Assembly: GCA_029204225.1 (NCBI GenBank)
Contig: CM055111.1
Coordinates: forward strand, 4,144,192 to 4,208,191
Direction: 5' to 3'
Length of the DNA stretch: 64,000 nucleotides
DNA from: Diphasiastrum complanatum
Lineage: Eukaryota > Streptophyta > Lycopodiopsida > Lycopodiales > Lycopodiaceae
The position numbers and the translations under genes are program-made. Positions 10,680 through 22,104 of this stretch are shown piece after piece. The notes below the pieces were generated by a model that saw only the letters and a program-made list of their open reading frames with translations, was not told the DNA's origin and searched no databases. Positions within the stretch are counted from its first letter, which is position 1, and the number at the start of each line of letters is the position of its first letter.

Positions 10680-13600
10680 TGCATCCTGAAGATTATTTTT
10701 TTATGGTTTGTGATCGTTTAAATTGCGAATATTGAAAAACTGAGAAACTGAGATTTTGAAAAACTGAGAAACTAAGATTATGAGAAATTGAGATTATGAA
10801 AAACTGAGATTTTGAGTTTAAAAAATAAAACCGCGATGTACAATAGCGCTTGCAACTATTATAACGACCACTTAACGAGTTTCACCTTGAATTACTTTTC
10901 AGCAAAATTTGTGTATCTTTAAAGGTATTATATTGCTTCACAACATCCTGAGTTAAGAGCTCCAATGCTTGAAAAAAACGAGCTCTCTATGTTAAACTGG
11001 GCAATCGATAATGATGAAATATTATTCAAAATCTACTACATCAAATCGCGATGCTTGGGTGTTACAACTTTTACTCCCTGTCCCGGTTGTTTATTGCTTC
11101 TACATATAGATGTATTTTTTGTAAATACAGAAATGGCTATCACCGGCCTGTGGTGACCCTTGTAATAGAAATGTAAATAAAGTTGTTAATGATGTTTTTG
11201 AGCCTCAGAGTTGCACGTTGCTTGGGTATAGGGTACTGGGTCATTAATTCGGAGTGGCTGGATTGACCTCCTAAAAAGTAGAAGAGTTGACTAGTCAACA
11301 TGACACATGTCATATGCTCACTGCTGGGACACTTGGGTCCAATGAATGAGTGACACATATCAGGGTTGTCTGGTCAAACATGACAGGTGTCACATGCTCA
11401 TTGGAAAACTTGGTCCAATGGATGAGTGACACATGTCAACCTACTCACTTGCCTATGTGTCAGGGTACTGCCAAGTGGCAAGTGTCGATTGTGCATGGAG
11501 TTGGCCATGTGTCAAAATTTAGGAAGGGTCAGGGTTAAGGGGTGCTTGAGGATTTTGGATAAGTGAGCCTAGAGAGAGGCATTCCGGATCATAATCTATT
11601 CAGCAAAGGCTGGGAGGAGACGACGTAGCCAGCTCCACTATGTTTGTGTTTGATGCTATGTACTTGCAAGGAATCAGAAAGGCTGGAAATTTGTGGCGAT
11701 CAGTGCATGTTAGATGGGTGTTAGTAGGAAGATCAGGGAGAGCCTGACACTAGGCAAGAGGACAGAGTGTGCATTCAATTTTACTGCCTTTTTCTTTCCT
11801 TTGAGGGTTTGCTTTGATAGCTTATGCAATCTCTCGTGTAGTGCAATTAGATTCTTCCACAACCGCGCTTAAAAAGTTCTCAATGAATATGTTGCAACTT
11901 GCAAGTAGTTGTTAATCATTTCAATTACCAAACCAATCTATCTATTCAATAGATAAAACGAATTCACATTTTATACTAGTATTTACATCCTTTTTAATGA
12001 GAATGATATCCATTCTATGCTTGTGTTATTCTGTAGCAAGCTCAACTACCTTGTCATTATGTGAAATGATTCTTGCAAACTGAGCATCTATTGGTGATGA
12101 ACATATTTTCATTCATGTCCAATCCTTTAACTTGTAAAAAAACAAGTACATAGATTTGCAAGGTAGGTACTTTTTGATGGTCGTAATCCTCATGAATTTA
12201 GAGCACGTGCACAATTGCTCAATGTGAAAGGTTACATGGTAAGTCATGTCTGTACTAGTGATATCAAAACTCTCAACGAGAGGATGCCATATAATTGTTA
12301 ATATGCCACATTTAGGAGAGAAGTCAAAGTAGTTTTTGTGAAATCTAATATGATTACAATATAAATATCACTTAGTCAAGTAGTGTCCTCTCTTTTCAAA
12401 CAACTCTATGATTGTACTTGGACATGGTTATACCATTGGGAGTGGTGTACGCAAGCAAATAAACAATGTTGTTTATCTTTATTAGACTTTTTTTCTCATC
12501 CTATGTGGCATTTCTTATAGGGTCTTTTTCTAGTTTGAAACTCCCCTAATGTATACAAGCTTATCATAGTGGCTATGACAAAACATCAAACTCATTTTGT
12601 TATATCAAAGATGAAGAAAGATGCTCAAAAACACCGAAGGCTAGGGCATATAGGAGTAGAGACATTGGAACTCATAAAGAACAAGGAAACAATGGCAAAC
12701 TTCGATTATGAAGAGTGTGCATTAGGGAGGCAACATTGAAGGACCTGGAATAGTGACACAAAGGATCTTGGAGCTCATACACATAGATGTGTGTGGATCA
12801 ATGGAGAAGGAGTCTATAGGGAAGGCAAGGTATTCTGTTACCTTCATAGATGATTATAGTAGGAAAACATTCTTGTTTACCTTGAGAACCAAAGATCAGG
12901 TGCCAAACATGTTCACAGAAGTTAGAAATCAGATGGAGTTAAAGATCAAGAGAGTGAGATCATACAATGAGGAGAGTATATTGGCAACATGTTTAAGGAT
13001 TTTTGCAAAGAGAAGGACATACATCAAAAATTCACCATGTCATATACTCCCCAACAAAATGGAATTACAAAAAGAAAAAATTGCATTTTGTTGGATATGG
13101 CAAGATCTATGCTGCAAGATAAAGGATTGCCAAAGTTTCTACGGGTAGAGGCTCTCAACACTGCAATTTACATAACCAAGGTACCGAGTAGTGTGCTGAA
13201 GATGAGATTCTAGAAACTAGTATGGTGAGGTAATAAGCCATTGTTGGGACATATGAGAATATTTGGCAGTAAAGTCTATGTGCATGTCCTAGAAGAACAG
13301 AGGAAGAAACTGGATGCAAGAGCATCTACTTGTCTATTTGTAGGATATCTAGAGAATGCTTCTGGGTACAAGATTTACAATATGATCACACACAAAGTAA
13401 CAATGTCCAAAGATGTGATTTTTGAAGAGGAAGATGAAGACATAGAGGCAAGAGAAGAAGCAAAGAATGTCAGACACAAATGGGTGAATTTGCATTTATA
13501 GTTGAGCTATATGATGAAGAAGTCATAGGTAAAAAAATAGAAGATGAACCTGAAGCAGAGGATTACAGAAGTCATCTTAGAAAGTAAAAATCACAAATAA

Positions 13601-14250
13601 GCGTCCCAGAATGGGAATCATGGGAGAAACTAGTGAGAAAGAAATGGAATCCAATATGAAAAATGACTAGGCTTGGAAACTAGAGGATTTACCACCAAGA
13701 AGGAAAGTGGTGGACTACAAATGGGTTTTCGAAAAAAATATCAAATAGATGGTTCAGTGGAGAGGTTCAAAGCTGGTAGCTGCAAAGGGATATAGTCAAT
13801 AGTGAATTATATGAAAACCTTCACTCCAGTTGTAAAACTGACCTCCCCCAAAATCTTGGTACTATGATCTACAATATCGGAAGATTGAGAAGATGGACAT
13901 GAAGAATGTCTTCTCGCATGGAGAACTAGAAGCCATTTATGGAGAAAAAAAAAAACCTATAAGATTCAGAGATGACAACAAGAAGGTATGTGCACTCAAA
14001 AAGGCACTATATGGATTAAATCAATCATCCAGGATGTGGTATCAAAAGATAGTCAATTTTCCAAATTCAAAGTGGACTTAAAAGATGTTATGTTGATACA
14101 GGATTGCATATTAAGGTTATTGATTGATTATTTCTAGCAATAGCCTTATATGTGGATGATATTATCATAATTTGCAATAACAAAGAAGCATTAAATGAGT
14201 TTAAGGATAAGCTAAAATGGAAATTCAAAATGAAAGACTTAGGTGCATTA
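10680..14250 (+). repeat. Inverted-repeat arm 2 (repeat R plus copia fragment)
   Basis: This is the reverse-complement partner of 3321-5395. It keeps the copia RT segment that arm 1 lost and carries an extra insertion at about 11041-11755. Both arms share the junction ...ACTCCCCTAATGTATACAAG at 12535-12558, so the composite existed before it was duplicated. The R part is 10680-12547. Confidence 0.85.
11041..11755. mobile_element. About 715-bp insertion in arm 2, possible solo LTR
   Basis: Arm 1 reads CTACTACAAGAGGACAGAG continuously. Arm 2 has CTACTAC at 11033-11039 and AAGAGGACAGAG at 11755 onward, with unrelated, more GC-rich sequence between. Inside are several copies of a GACA(C/G)(A/G)TGTCA-like palindromic word (11300-11510). 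There is no open reading frame with recognisable domains. No clear target-site duplication is visible, so solo LTR versus MITE is open. Confidence 0.6.
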
Positions 14251-14460
14251 CACTATTGTCTTAAAATTCAGTTTATAAGAGATAGGAAAAAAGGAATAAC
14301 TTGGGCAACTCAAAGCATTTACAATAGATCAGTCGGTTACAAGTTTAGAATGAAGATTCCATACAAGTGGGAATATCTTTGGATCCCAATGTAAAATAAA
14401 AACAGAGATGTTCTCTAGTAATGAAGAATTAGACAAACTATTGTAGAAAGAAAAATTCTT
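12548..14460 (+). pseudogene. Ty1/copia integrase-RT fragment (arm 2)
   Basis: The start resembles the gag-pre-integrase zinc finger region (HRRLGHIGVETLELIK near 12630). Integrase core follows at 12753-13213 (VTFIDDYSRKTFLFTLRTKD, FTMSYTPQQNGITKRKNC) and the post-integrase region at 13241-13501 (RIFGSKVYVHVLEEQRKKLD, CLFVGYLENASGYKIYN). RT lies at about 13640-14394: VVDYKWVF, VKMDMKNVFSHGELE, LKKALYGLNQSSRMWYQK, an intact YVDD pair in LYVDDIIIICNN, and FKMKDLGALHYCL. Stops and frame changes at about 13213, 13501, 13800 and 14081 kill it. RNase H and LTRs are absent. Numerous TTCT/AAAG substitutions versus arm 1 show independent decay. Confidence 0.85.
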
Positions 14461-15019
14461 CTAATGATGTGTGATAATTTGAATAGTTTCAATGTTAATA
14501 TGTACCTTAACAAATCAATAGGACTCCACTTTGGAAATGTCATCAAAAGATCATCTTACATACATTGAGTAATATACTTGTTCATTCGCCTTACTTTGAA
14601 AGGGAAATGCTTCTTGGTTTCCAAGGGGAGGCTCGAACCTGAGACCAAAGAAATGAAAAGGCTAAGCCTAAAGAAGGAGTCCAAGGTTTCAAGATGTCAA
14701 AAGAGATAACACGGAATTGAGAGCTCGCACCACAATGATCAAGTAGCACTCTTATCTAAATCAATCTAGTCTTTGACCAGTAGAAATAACAAATATAAAT
14801 TTTGTATTAATGCATCTTGGTTTTCAAGGGGGGTTGAAATCTTTGAATGCCAAGCTAATCAATTCAACAGATCTTGTTGGATGAATATTGTATAAATGAC
14901 TCAAAATATATTAGAAGGTACATAACCAGAGCAAATTTCCCTCCGCAAAAAGTTCCAAACTCATGTGAAATTATACTTCCATTGTTTTATGCATGATAGT
15001 AACAAAGGTTGGAACCTGA
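14461..15019. other. Interval without a supported gene
   Basis: I see no domain-bearing reading frame. The last dozen bases (TTGGAACCTGA before 15020) weakly resemble a complemented copia primer-binding site. That could mean the LTR at 15020 once also served an element further left. Confidence 0.4.
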
Positions 15020-16188
15020 TGTGAAAGTACTATACTTTAGGACCATAAATGGATCTACAAAAGATCCACAAGAGTGATTGGATGCCTACTTAACAATCTA
15101 TCAAAAAACTAGACACAAAAGAGTTGATCTAGATTGGCAATTTGACAAACAACAAGCATTAACAATGAAAAGCATTGATCAACATTGAAATCCAAGCCCA
15201 CACGTGTGTACTATAGGCTGTATACGGCCTTCAACTTGAGAAACAAGTAGAAATTGATTTGGTTTCATTTGGATCACAAAAACTCAATGTACATAGTGAA
15301 CTAGCTTGAGATTGCCAATGAGCTCCAAAAATTTTCTCTCTTCTCACTATGGAGAGAGGAAATACATAGCAAATTCGACTTCCTTTTTGTTTGCATGGAA
15401 TAGGCCTCTACAAAGAAAGCTATTTCCAGATTAGAGGATGTGTTGTCCAAAGTGTTGATTTCACACGTGTGGATTGTCCACAACATGTACTTGTGATCTC
15501 CTAATGTGTGTAGATGCACCAAAATCAAGACTAGATTGAGATTCAAGATCAATCTTAGATCCTATGGCAAAAACACACTACTACATGCATTCAATCACTT
15601 CCAACTCTCACTTACACGTGTGGGAAGTATTTAGAAAATATTTTAAGTAAAAACAAGCTGCTCTCCTCGGGTAGAGAGAGAAAAACCGTCATGAGCTCTC
15701 GGGTAGAGAGAGAAAGCTAGAAATCCAATAACACTCAAAATCCATAAAATCACCAAATCAATTAGATCCAAAATGAGGAGTACAATGATACTAGTAGATC
15801 CACGAGCTACCACTATGCTTAACTATGATTGGACCACACTTTGTCACCTCTTAATCCTATTGGACCATTGATCCACGCACCTCTTAATTCTATTGGACTA
15901 TATTCAAGCACACCTCAAATTCCTACTGGACCACACATGGTTCCACCTCTAAATCCTATTGGACCTCTTAGAATTCATCAAACAAAGGCATTACACTTGT
16001 CTACACTCTAATTGGCACGAGTTTAGCCTCTTACTCTATTTTGGCTCAATAGTGGCATTACAAGTGAAAATGCATGATTTGCCATCTATGCCAAATTTGT
16101 TCTTATCAACATCCTACACCTAGATACTTGATGTAAAAAACATAAGACCCCTATATCTAACATAGATAATCTTTTTCAATTCTTCACA
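15020..16188 (-). mobile_element. 3' LTR of copia element F
   Basis: The LTR has matched ends TGTGAAAGTAC...CTTCACA, about 1169 bp, and on its right the complemented polypurine tract CTCCTCC. Its first ~345 bp match the D-family LTR starts at 21403 and 25137; the rest matches 19938-20760. It contains two CTCGGGTAGAGAGAGAAA units (15665-15715), several CACACGTGTG palindromes, and about six 36-40-bp units around CTATTGGACC (15828-15985). Confidence 0.85.
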
Positions 16189-16194
16189 CTCCTC

Positions 16195-19100
16195 CTAAAA
16201 AATTACGTATGAAGATTTAAGCATTGATCTTGATATAACTCCAAGATTAGATCTATGCTTGATGAAAGCACTTTTGCTCAAAGGCTTGGTGAGTAGATCG
16301 GCAATACAAGAGGACGAGTTGACATGCTCCAAATAGATTTCTCCTCCAATAAGCTTTTCTCTCACAAAATGGTGTGCCACTTCTATGTGCTTGCTTCTTG
16401 CATGAAATATGGTATTATTGGCAAGAGCTTGGGCCGAGATATTATCACACTTGATCATTGGTAGATCATCTTCCTTGATGCACTTTAGCTCCATTAATAA
16501 CCTCTTGATCCAAAGCACCTCTTTGGTAGTTGTAGTGAGTGCTTTGTACTCGGCCTCACATGAAGAGAGAGATATAGTATCTTGCTTTTTGGAAAGCCAA
16601 GATATTAGATTGCCTCCAAGAAAGATAGTGTATGCACTAATAGACTTCCGATCCATCTTGTCACTTGCAAAGTCCAAATCCGAGCAGCCAACAATGGATA
16701 GATCTTCACTTTTATAAAGTAGACCATAATCACAAGATGAAGATGCATATCTTAGAATCCTCTTGGCCATCTTCCAATGATGGATCTTGACTCAATTTGT
16801 GCACACAAAAACTTAGATCGGGCCTAGTGATGGTAAGCCAAATCAAGGAGCCTACAAGACTCCTAAAAAGGGTGATGTCCTCAAAGGATCTTTCATTACC
16901 TTTATTAGGATCTTTTACAATTTGCTCCATTGGAGTATCTATGCTCTTAGAATTTTCCATATGGAATTTTTTTAACATAGAGGGAGCATATCTAGATTGG
17001 CATATAAAGACATGATTTTCATAAAAATAAATTTCTACGCCTAGGATGTAATGTATCTCTCCTAGATCTTGCATTTTAAACTCACATCCAAGTTCTAGCT
17101 TAGTTTCATCAACTAGCTTGATACAACTTCCACAAAGAATAATGTCATCAACATAAATTAGAAGAATGACAATATTGATCTCAACAAACTTTAGATACAT
17201 GGAAGGATCAGTCACTAAGACTAAATCCTAGTGATATAAGAAAAGAATTAAGTCTTGAATACCATGATGTTGGTGCTTGCTTGAGTCCATAAAGACTTTT
17301 GAAGAGCAAGCACACTTTGGACTCATCCTTGCTGAATCCTTGAGGTTGTTCCATATAGATATCCTCCTCAAGATAACCATTTAGAAAAGCATTGGATACA
17401 TCTAATTGGAACACCTTCCACTTAATGAAACAAGCAAGAGAAATAAGAATTCTTATTGTCACCATCTTTGCAACGGGTGCAAAGGTCTCCTCATAATCAA
17501 GGCCATGGATTTGAGCAAATCCTTTGGTGCTTTATACTTGTTGATGGTGCCATCATGATTGAACTTGATCCAAAATACCCACTTGCAACCAATCACATGC
17601 TTGTTGGATGGAGGATCCACAAGCTCCCAAGTATTGTTGGTGATCAATGCATCATACTCTTGCTTCATGGCATCATACCACTTCTTGGTATTGAGTGCCT
17701 CTTGTACATTCTTTGGCTCTTCATGAGAGACATAAAAAAACATAATTAGTGGAATCAAGATCCACTTGTTTGCCTTTGTCAACATATGAGAGCCTCTTAG
17801 GCTCGGATCTATCTCTCATGGATCTTCTTGGTGAGAAAATCCGAGGAGAGTCTTCTTCAAATCTCGACCCCATCACATCATGATTGTCTTCAAAATCAAT
17901 AATTGGTGATGCATCCATAGACTTCTTGATCTCGGCCAAAAGATGAGTGTTGATCTTCATGAAAGACAACATCTCTACTTTCAATAACTTGATAAGTAGA
18001 GAGTATGAAGACTCTATAGGCCTTCTTGGTGGATGAGTATCCAACCATGATCCCTTTGCATGCACTAGGATCTTCCTTCTTCCTTGTTTCCAAGGGAATA
18101 TGGACAAAGCATATGCATCCAAAAACTCTAAGGTGATCAATCTTAGGCTTCTTCAAATATAAGACTTCATATGGTGACTTTCCTCCAAGAGCTATATGTG
18201 GGAGGCTATTGCAAAGATAATTTGCACAATTAATGGCTTCTCCCCAAAAGTCTTTGGGCAAAGATGCCTCAATTCTCATAGATTTTGCACACTCACAAAG
18301 AGATCTATTCTTTCTCTCGGCCACTCCATTTTGAGATTGAGAGTAGGCACAAGAGAACTCTCTTTTGATGCCTTCAAGCTCACAAAAAACTTGAAATTTA
18401 TTGGTGATATATTCACCACCTCCATCACTTCTAAGAGCTTTAATCTTGAATGAGAATTGCTTCTCTACATAAGCTTTGAAAATAACAAAATGATCAAACA
18501 CCATAGATTTAGAAGCAAGAAGATATATCCAAGTGAATCTTGTGAAATCATCAATGAAAGAAACAAAACAAGTGGCTCCTCCCTTGCTTGTAGTTGATGA
18601 GAAATGCACATCCGAGTGGTTAACTCCAAAGGATGCTTGCTTTTGATAGAAGATCTTGTAAATGGCTTTTTGTGAGATTTAGCAATAGCACAAGCCTCAC
18701 AAGGCTTGATCTTCTTGGAGAATGACTTTGGCAAGCCAATAGCTTTGGCTTCTTTGATCATAGAGAGCATGGATTTGTAGTTGGGATGTCCCAACCTACT
18801 ATGCCATAATTTCTCCATAGAGAGCTTGTTCACAAGAGCAACATTACAAGCATTCACATACTCATTTGGATCTTGTTTATAGATGCCTCCAAATCTAGAT
18901 CCTAAAGCAAGTATCTCATCATTCTTTTTGATAGTGCAAGTATCAACATTGAATTTTACATCAAGGCCATTATCAAGCAATTGGCCAACACTAATAAGAT
19001 TCTTAGTAAGCTTAGGTACATAAAGAACTTTAGAGAGAGAAAGAACTTTAGAGCATGCAAGGTTCAAGGGAATGTTCCCTATGCCTTCAATAGGACATTC

Positions 19101-19937
19101 AAAATCATTTGCAATGTATATTGATTTCGTGACTCCATCATAAGGTGCAATAGAAGAGAAAGAGTCCTTGGAGCTACACATATGTGAAGAGGCTCCACTA
19201 TCAATATACCATAGGCCGTCCTTCTTGAAAGGAGTAGATGAGAAACTAGAGACCATAAGAGATCCCTCTCCATCACTTGCAATAGTGTCTTCCTTCTCAT
19301 TGGTAATGTTGGCGTGCTTGAGTTGATTCTTCTTCTTGAAGCAATTGGTGGCATAATGGCCTTTCTTGCCACAATAAAAGCACTTGATCTTCTTCTTCTT
19401 GAGCTTGGATGATGAAGCATTAGAGGAATCATCTTCCTCCTCATCTTTGTCTTTGGATTTGACTTTGTCCTTGCTTGAGGATTGTTGATGTTGGTTCTTG
19501 CTCAATATGAGTGAGAGAGAGCTTGTCCATCCTCAAGAGCTTGTACTCTTGTCTTGATTCTTCTAAAATTAGCACACTTTGGAGAGCCTCCAAACTTGGT
19601 AGCTCCCCCTTAGTGGCATAGGATTGGACAAGGTTATCAAATTCACTTCTCAAGCCATTGAGAATGACTTGAACTAGCTCATTTTGATTGACGGAATCAC
19701 CAATACAAGCAAGTTCTCTATGAATATCTTTTACTCTCAAAACATAACTAGATGCACTCTCATCACTCTTTTGGCTACTTTGAAAGATTTGATTCCTAAG
19801 AGTGAGAAGCCTAGAGGTATTCTTAGCCTCATAGATAGTCTTGAGACAATCCCAAGCTTCTTTGGCTGTTGTACAAGTACCTATCTCCCTCAATATCTCA
19901 TTAGAGACATTCATCTTAATGTAGTGGAGAGCCATCC
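16195..19937 (-). pseudogene. Ty1/copia gag-pol of element F, nearly complete but frame-broken
   Basis: On the minus strand the domains come in copia order. Gag (UBN2 type) lies at 19935-19441 (MALHYIKMNVSNEILREIGT, NQNELVQVILNGL), the zinc knuckle CFYCGKKGHYATNC near 19380, the protease DSGASSHM near 19195, and the HHCC finger (LWHSRLGHPNYKSM...CEACAIAKS) near 18800-18690. Integrase core is at 18580-18200 (VSFIDDFTRFTWIYLL, LRSDGGGEYITNKF, QSQNGVAERKNRSLCE). RT is at 17785-16800 (LDVSNAFLNGYLEEDIYMEQ, IYVDDIILCGSC with intact YVDD). RNase H is at 16700-16200 (DTISLSSCEAEYKAL, FHARSKHIEVAHHF, IADLLTKPLS). Frames change at about 18600, 17900, 17460 and 17210. The gag N-terminus (normally about 70 residues more), leader and primer-binding site are deleted: gag joins the LTR at about 19937 through a shared TAGCA. 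Confidence 0.9.
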
Positions 19938-20760
19938 TAGCAAATTCGACTTCCTTTTTGTTTGCATGGAATAGGCCTCTACAAAGGAAGCTATTTCCAG
20001 ATTAGAGGATGTGTTGTCCAAAGTGTTGATCTCACATGTGTGGATTGTCCACAACATGTACTTGTGATCTCCTAATGTGTGTAGATGCACCAAAATCAAG
20101 ACTAGATTGAGATTCAAGATCAATCTTAGATCCTATGGCAAAAACACACTACTACATGCATTCAATCACTTCCAACTCTCACTCACATGTGTGGGAAGTA
20201 TTCAAAAAATATTCTAAGTAAAAACAACCTGCTCTCCTCGGGTAGAGAGAGAAAAACCATCATGAGCTCTCGGGTATAGAGAGAAAGCTAGAAATCCAAT
20301 AACACTCAAAATCCATATAATCACCAGATCAATTAGATCCAAAATGAGGAATACAATGATACTAGTAGATCCACGAGCTACCACTATGCTTAACTATGAT
20401 TGGACCACACTTTGTCACCTCTTAATCCTATTGGACCATTGATTCATGCACCTCTTAATTCTATTGGACTATATTTAAGCACATCTCAAATTCCTATTGG
20501 ACCACAAATGGTTCCACCTCTAAATCCTATTGGACCTCTTAGAATTCATCAAACAAAGACATTACACTTGTCTACACTCTAATTGGCACGAGTTTAGCCT
20601 CTTACTCTATTTTGGCTCAATAGTGGCATTACAAGTGGAAATGCATAATTTGCCATCTATGCCAAATTTGTTCCTATCAACATCCTACACCTAGATACTT
20701 GATGTAAAAAACCATAAGACCCCTATATCTAACATAGATAATCTTTTTCAATTCTTCACA
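19938..20760 (-). mobile_element. 5' LTR of element F, lacking its inner ~345 bp
   Basis: It matches 15366-16188 across its whole length. I count by eye about 24 substitutions in roughly 820 bp, nearly all transitions and several at ACGTG/ATGTG, plus one indel. The inner end that should precede the primer-binding site is missing. Outer flanks (CCTGA at left, CAAAG at right of the element) do not match as a target duplication. Confidence 0.85.
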
Positions 20761-21402
20761 CAAAGCAGGCTTACATAAAGACCACATTAAAATAAAAAAA
20801 GATGACAAGTTATCAGGTAAAACAGGAAATATTCCATGCAAGCCGAGCATTGGAGGATCTAAAGCTCGAAGATTTTTATCAAATTATTCTAGCAAACAAT
20901 CTAAGGTTCAATACACGGTTTGGAAAGAAATTATTGCAGCAACTCAAGATTTCGAAGAAGAAGGTTCTACTCGTAGACACAAAGTAGAAGTTTGGAAAAA
21001 GTTAGGTGAAATACTTGAGAAAAGATGAATTTTCAAATACTGATGTTCAAATGATACAGAAAACAACCAATAAATTTGTGGATGCAGTTCATAGTGCATG
21101 GGGTGTTGATCATATAACACATTATATGGTAAGATTTTGATTTTACACTACGATAGACAAATATGTGCAATTAAATTAGATACTTTTGGTACTGATTCAG
21201 ATTATGTTTTTATGACATGCAGCATATATAACAACATCATTCGACATTCTTTGCAAGAAATAGTGGAAGTCTTAGCATATGGTCATCGCAAGGAATGGAA
21301 AAATTTCATTGGCAAGCAAGAGCGACATTTCATAAAAGTACACAACATGGCGGGACTAGCACAAAAAATAGCTATATACTGCAACTTTTCCAATGTTTTA
21401 CA
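20761..21402 (+). pseudogene. Element E, left part: unrecognised multicopy reading frame
   Basis: An ATG at 20802 opens a 61-codon frame (MTSYQVKQEIFHASRALEDL, FYQIILANNLRFNTRFGKKL). A second stretch at 21137-21402 reads HSLQEIVEVLAYGHRKEWKN and FIGKQERHFIKVHNMAGLAQ. Both have protein-like composition but match no transposon domain I can name. The frame is cut at 21403 by the LTR of element D and probably resumes after it at 25557. A possible intron (GTAAG at 21129, CAG at 21220) does not keep phase, so I leave the structure open. Confidence 0.4.
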
Positions 21403-22104
21403 TGTGAAAGTACTATAATTTAGGACCATAAATGGATCTACAAAAGATCCACAAGAGTGATTGGATGCTTGCTTAACAATCTATCAAAAAACTAGTCATC
21501 AAAAGGTTGATCTAGATTGGCAATTTGACAAACAACAAGCATTAACAATCAAAAGCATTGACTGACAATGAAATTAGAGCCCACACGTGTGTACTACAAG
21601 CTGTAGTACGGCCTTCAACCTGAGAAACAAGTAGAAATTGATTTGGTTTCATTTGGATCACAAAAACTCAATGTACATAGTGAACTAACTTGAGATTGCC
21701 AATGAGCTCCAAAAAATTTTCTATCTTCTCACTATGGGAGCTTGGAATACATAGCAAATTCGACTTCCTTCTTGAAGTTAGGTGGATTTCCAGCATGTAA
21801 TAAGGAAGTTAACTCACCCTTCTTGCCCTAAAATGAAACCCTAGCCTAGATCCTAGAGTTATGCTTGGTAGGTAGCTAGTTGGTCAAATTTTCACCTTAA
21901 ACTTAGGTGTAGGTCCTATAAAGTAGGGATGACCACCATATAGACATGACCAACTCTCTTGACTTGACCTAACCTAGATTAGGATGGGTTTTCCATGTGG
22001 CATCATGGCCTCACATGTGCAGGACCCACTTGTGTACACAATTTACACTATTCTACATGGTTTTTTGATCAACTAGATTTGCCAGTTTTTGGCAATTCTT
22101 CACA
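21403..22104 (-). mobile_element. 3' LTR of copia element D
   Basis: It runs from TGTGAAAGTACT to ...GGCAATTCTTCACA, about 702 bp, followed by the complemented purine tract CTCCTC. The first half matches the LTR starts at 15020 and 25137. The second half matches the complement of the LTR at 2631-3320, placing elements 1 and D in one subfamily. Confidence 0.85.

Noticed and set aside
15829-16011. Small protein with repeated PLNPIGP
   Set aside because: It lies wholly in an LTR and arises from tandem DNA units; the copy at 20400-20582 is equivalent.
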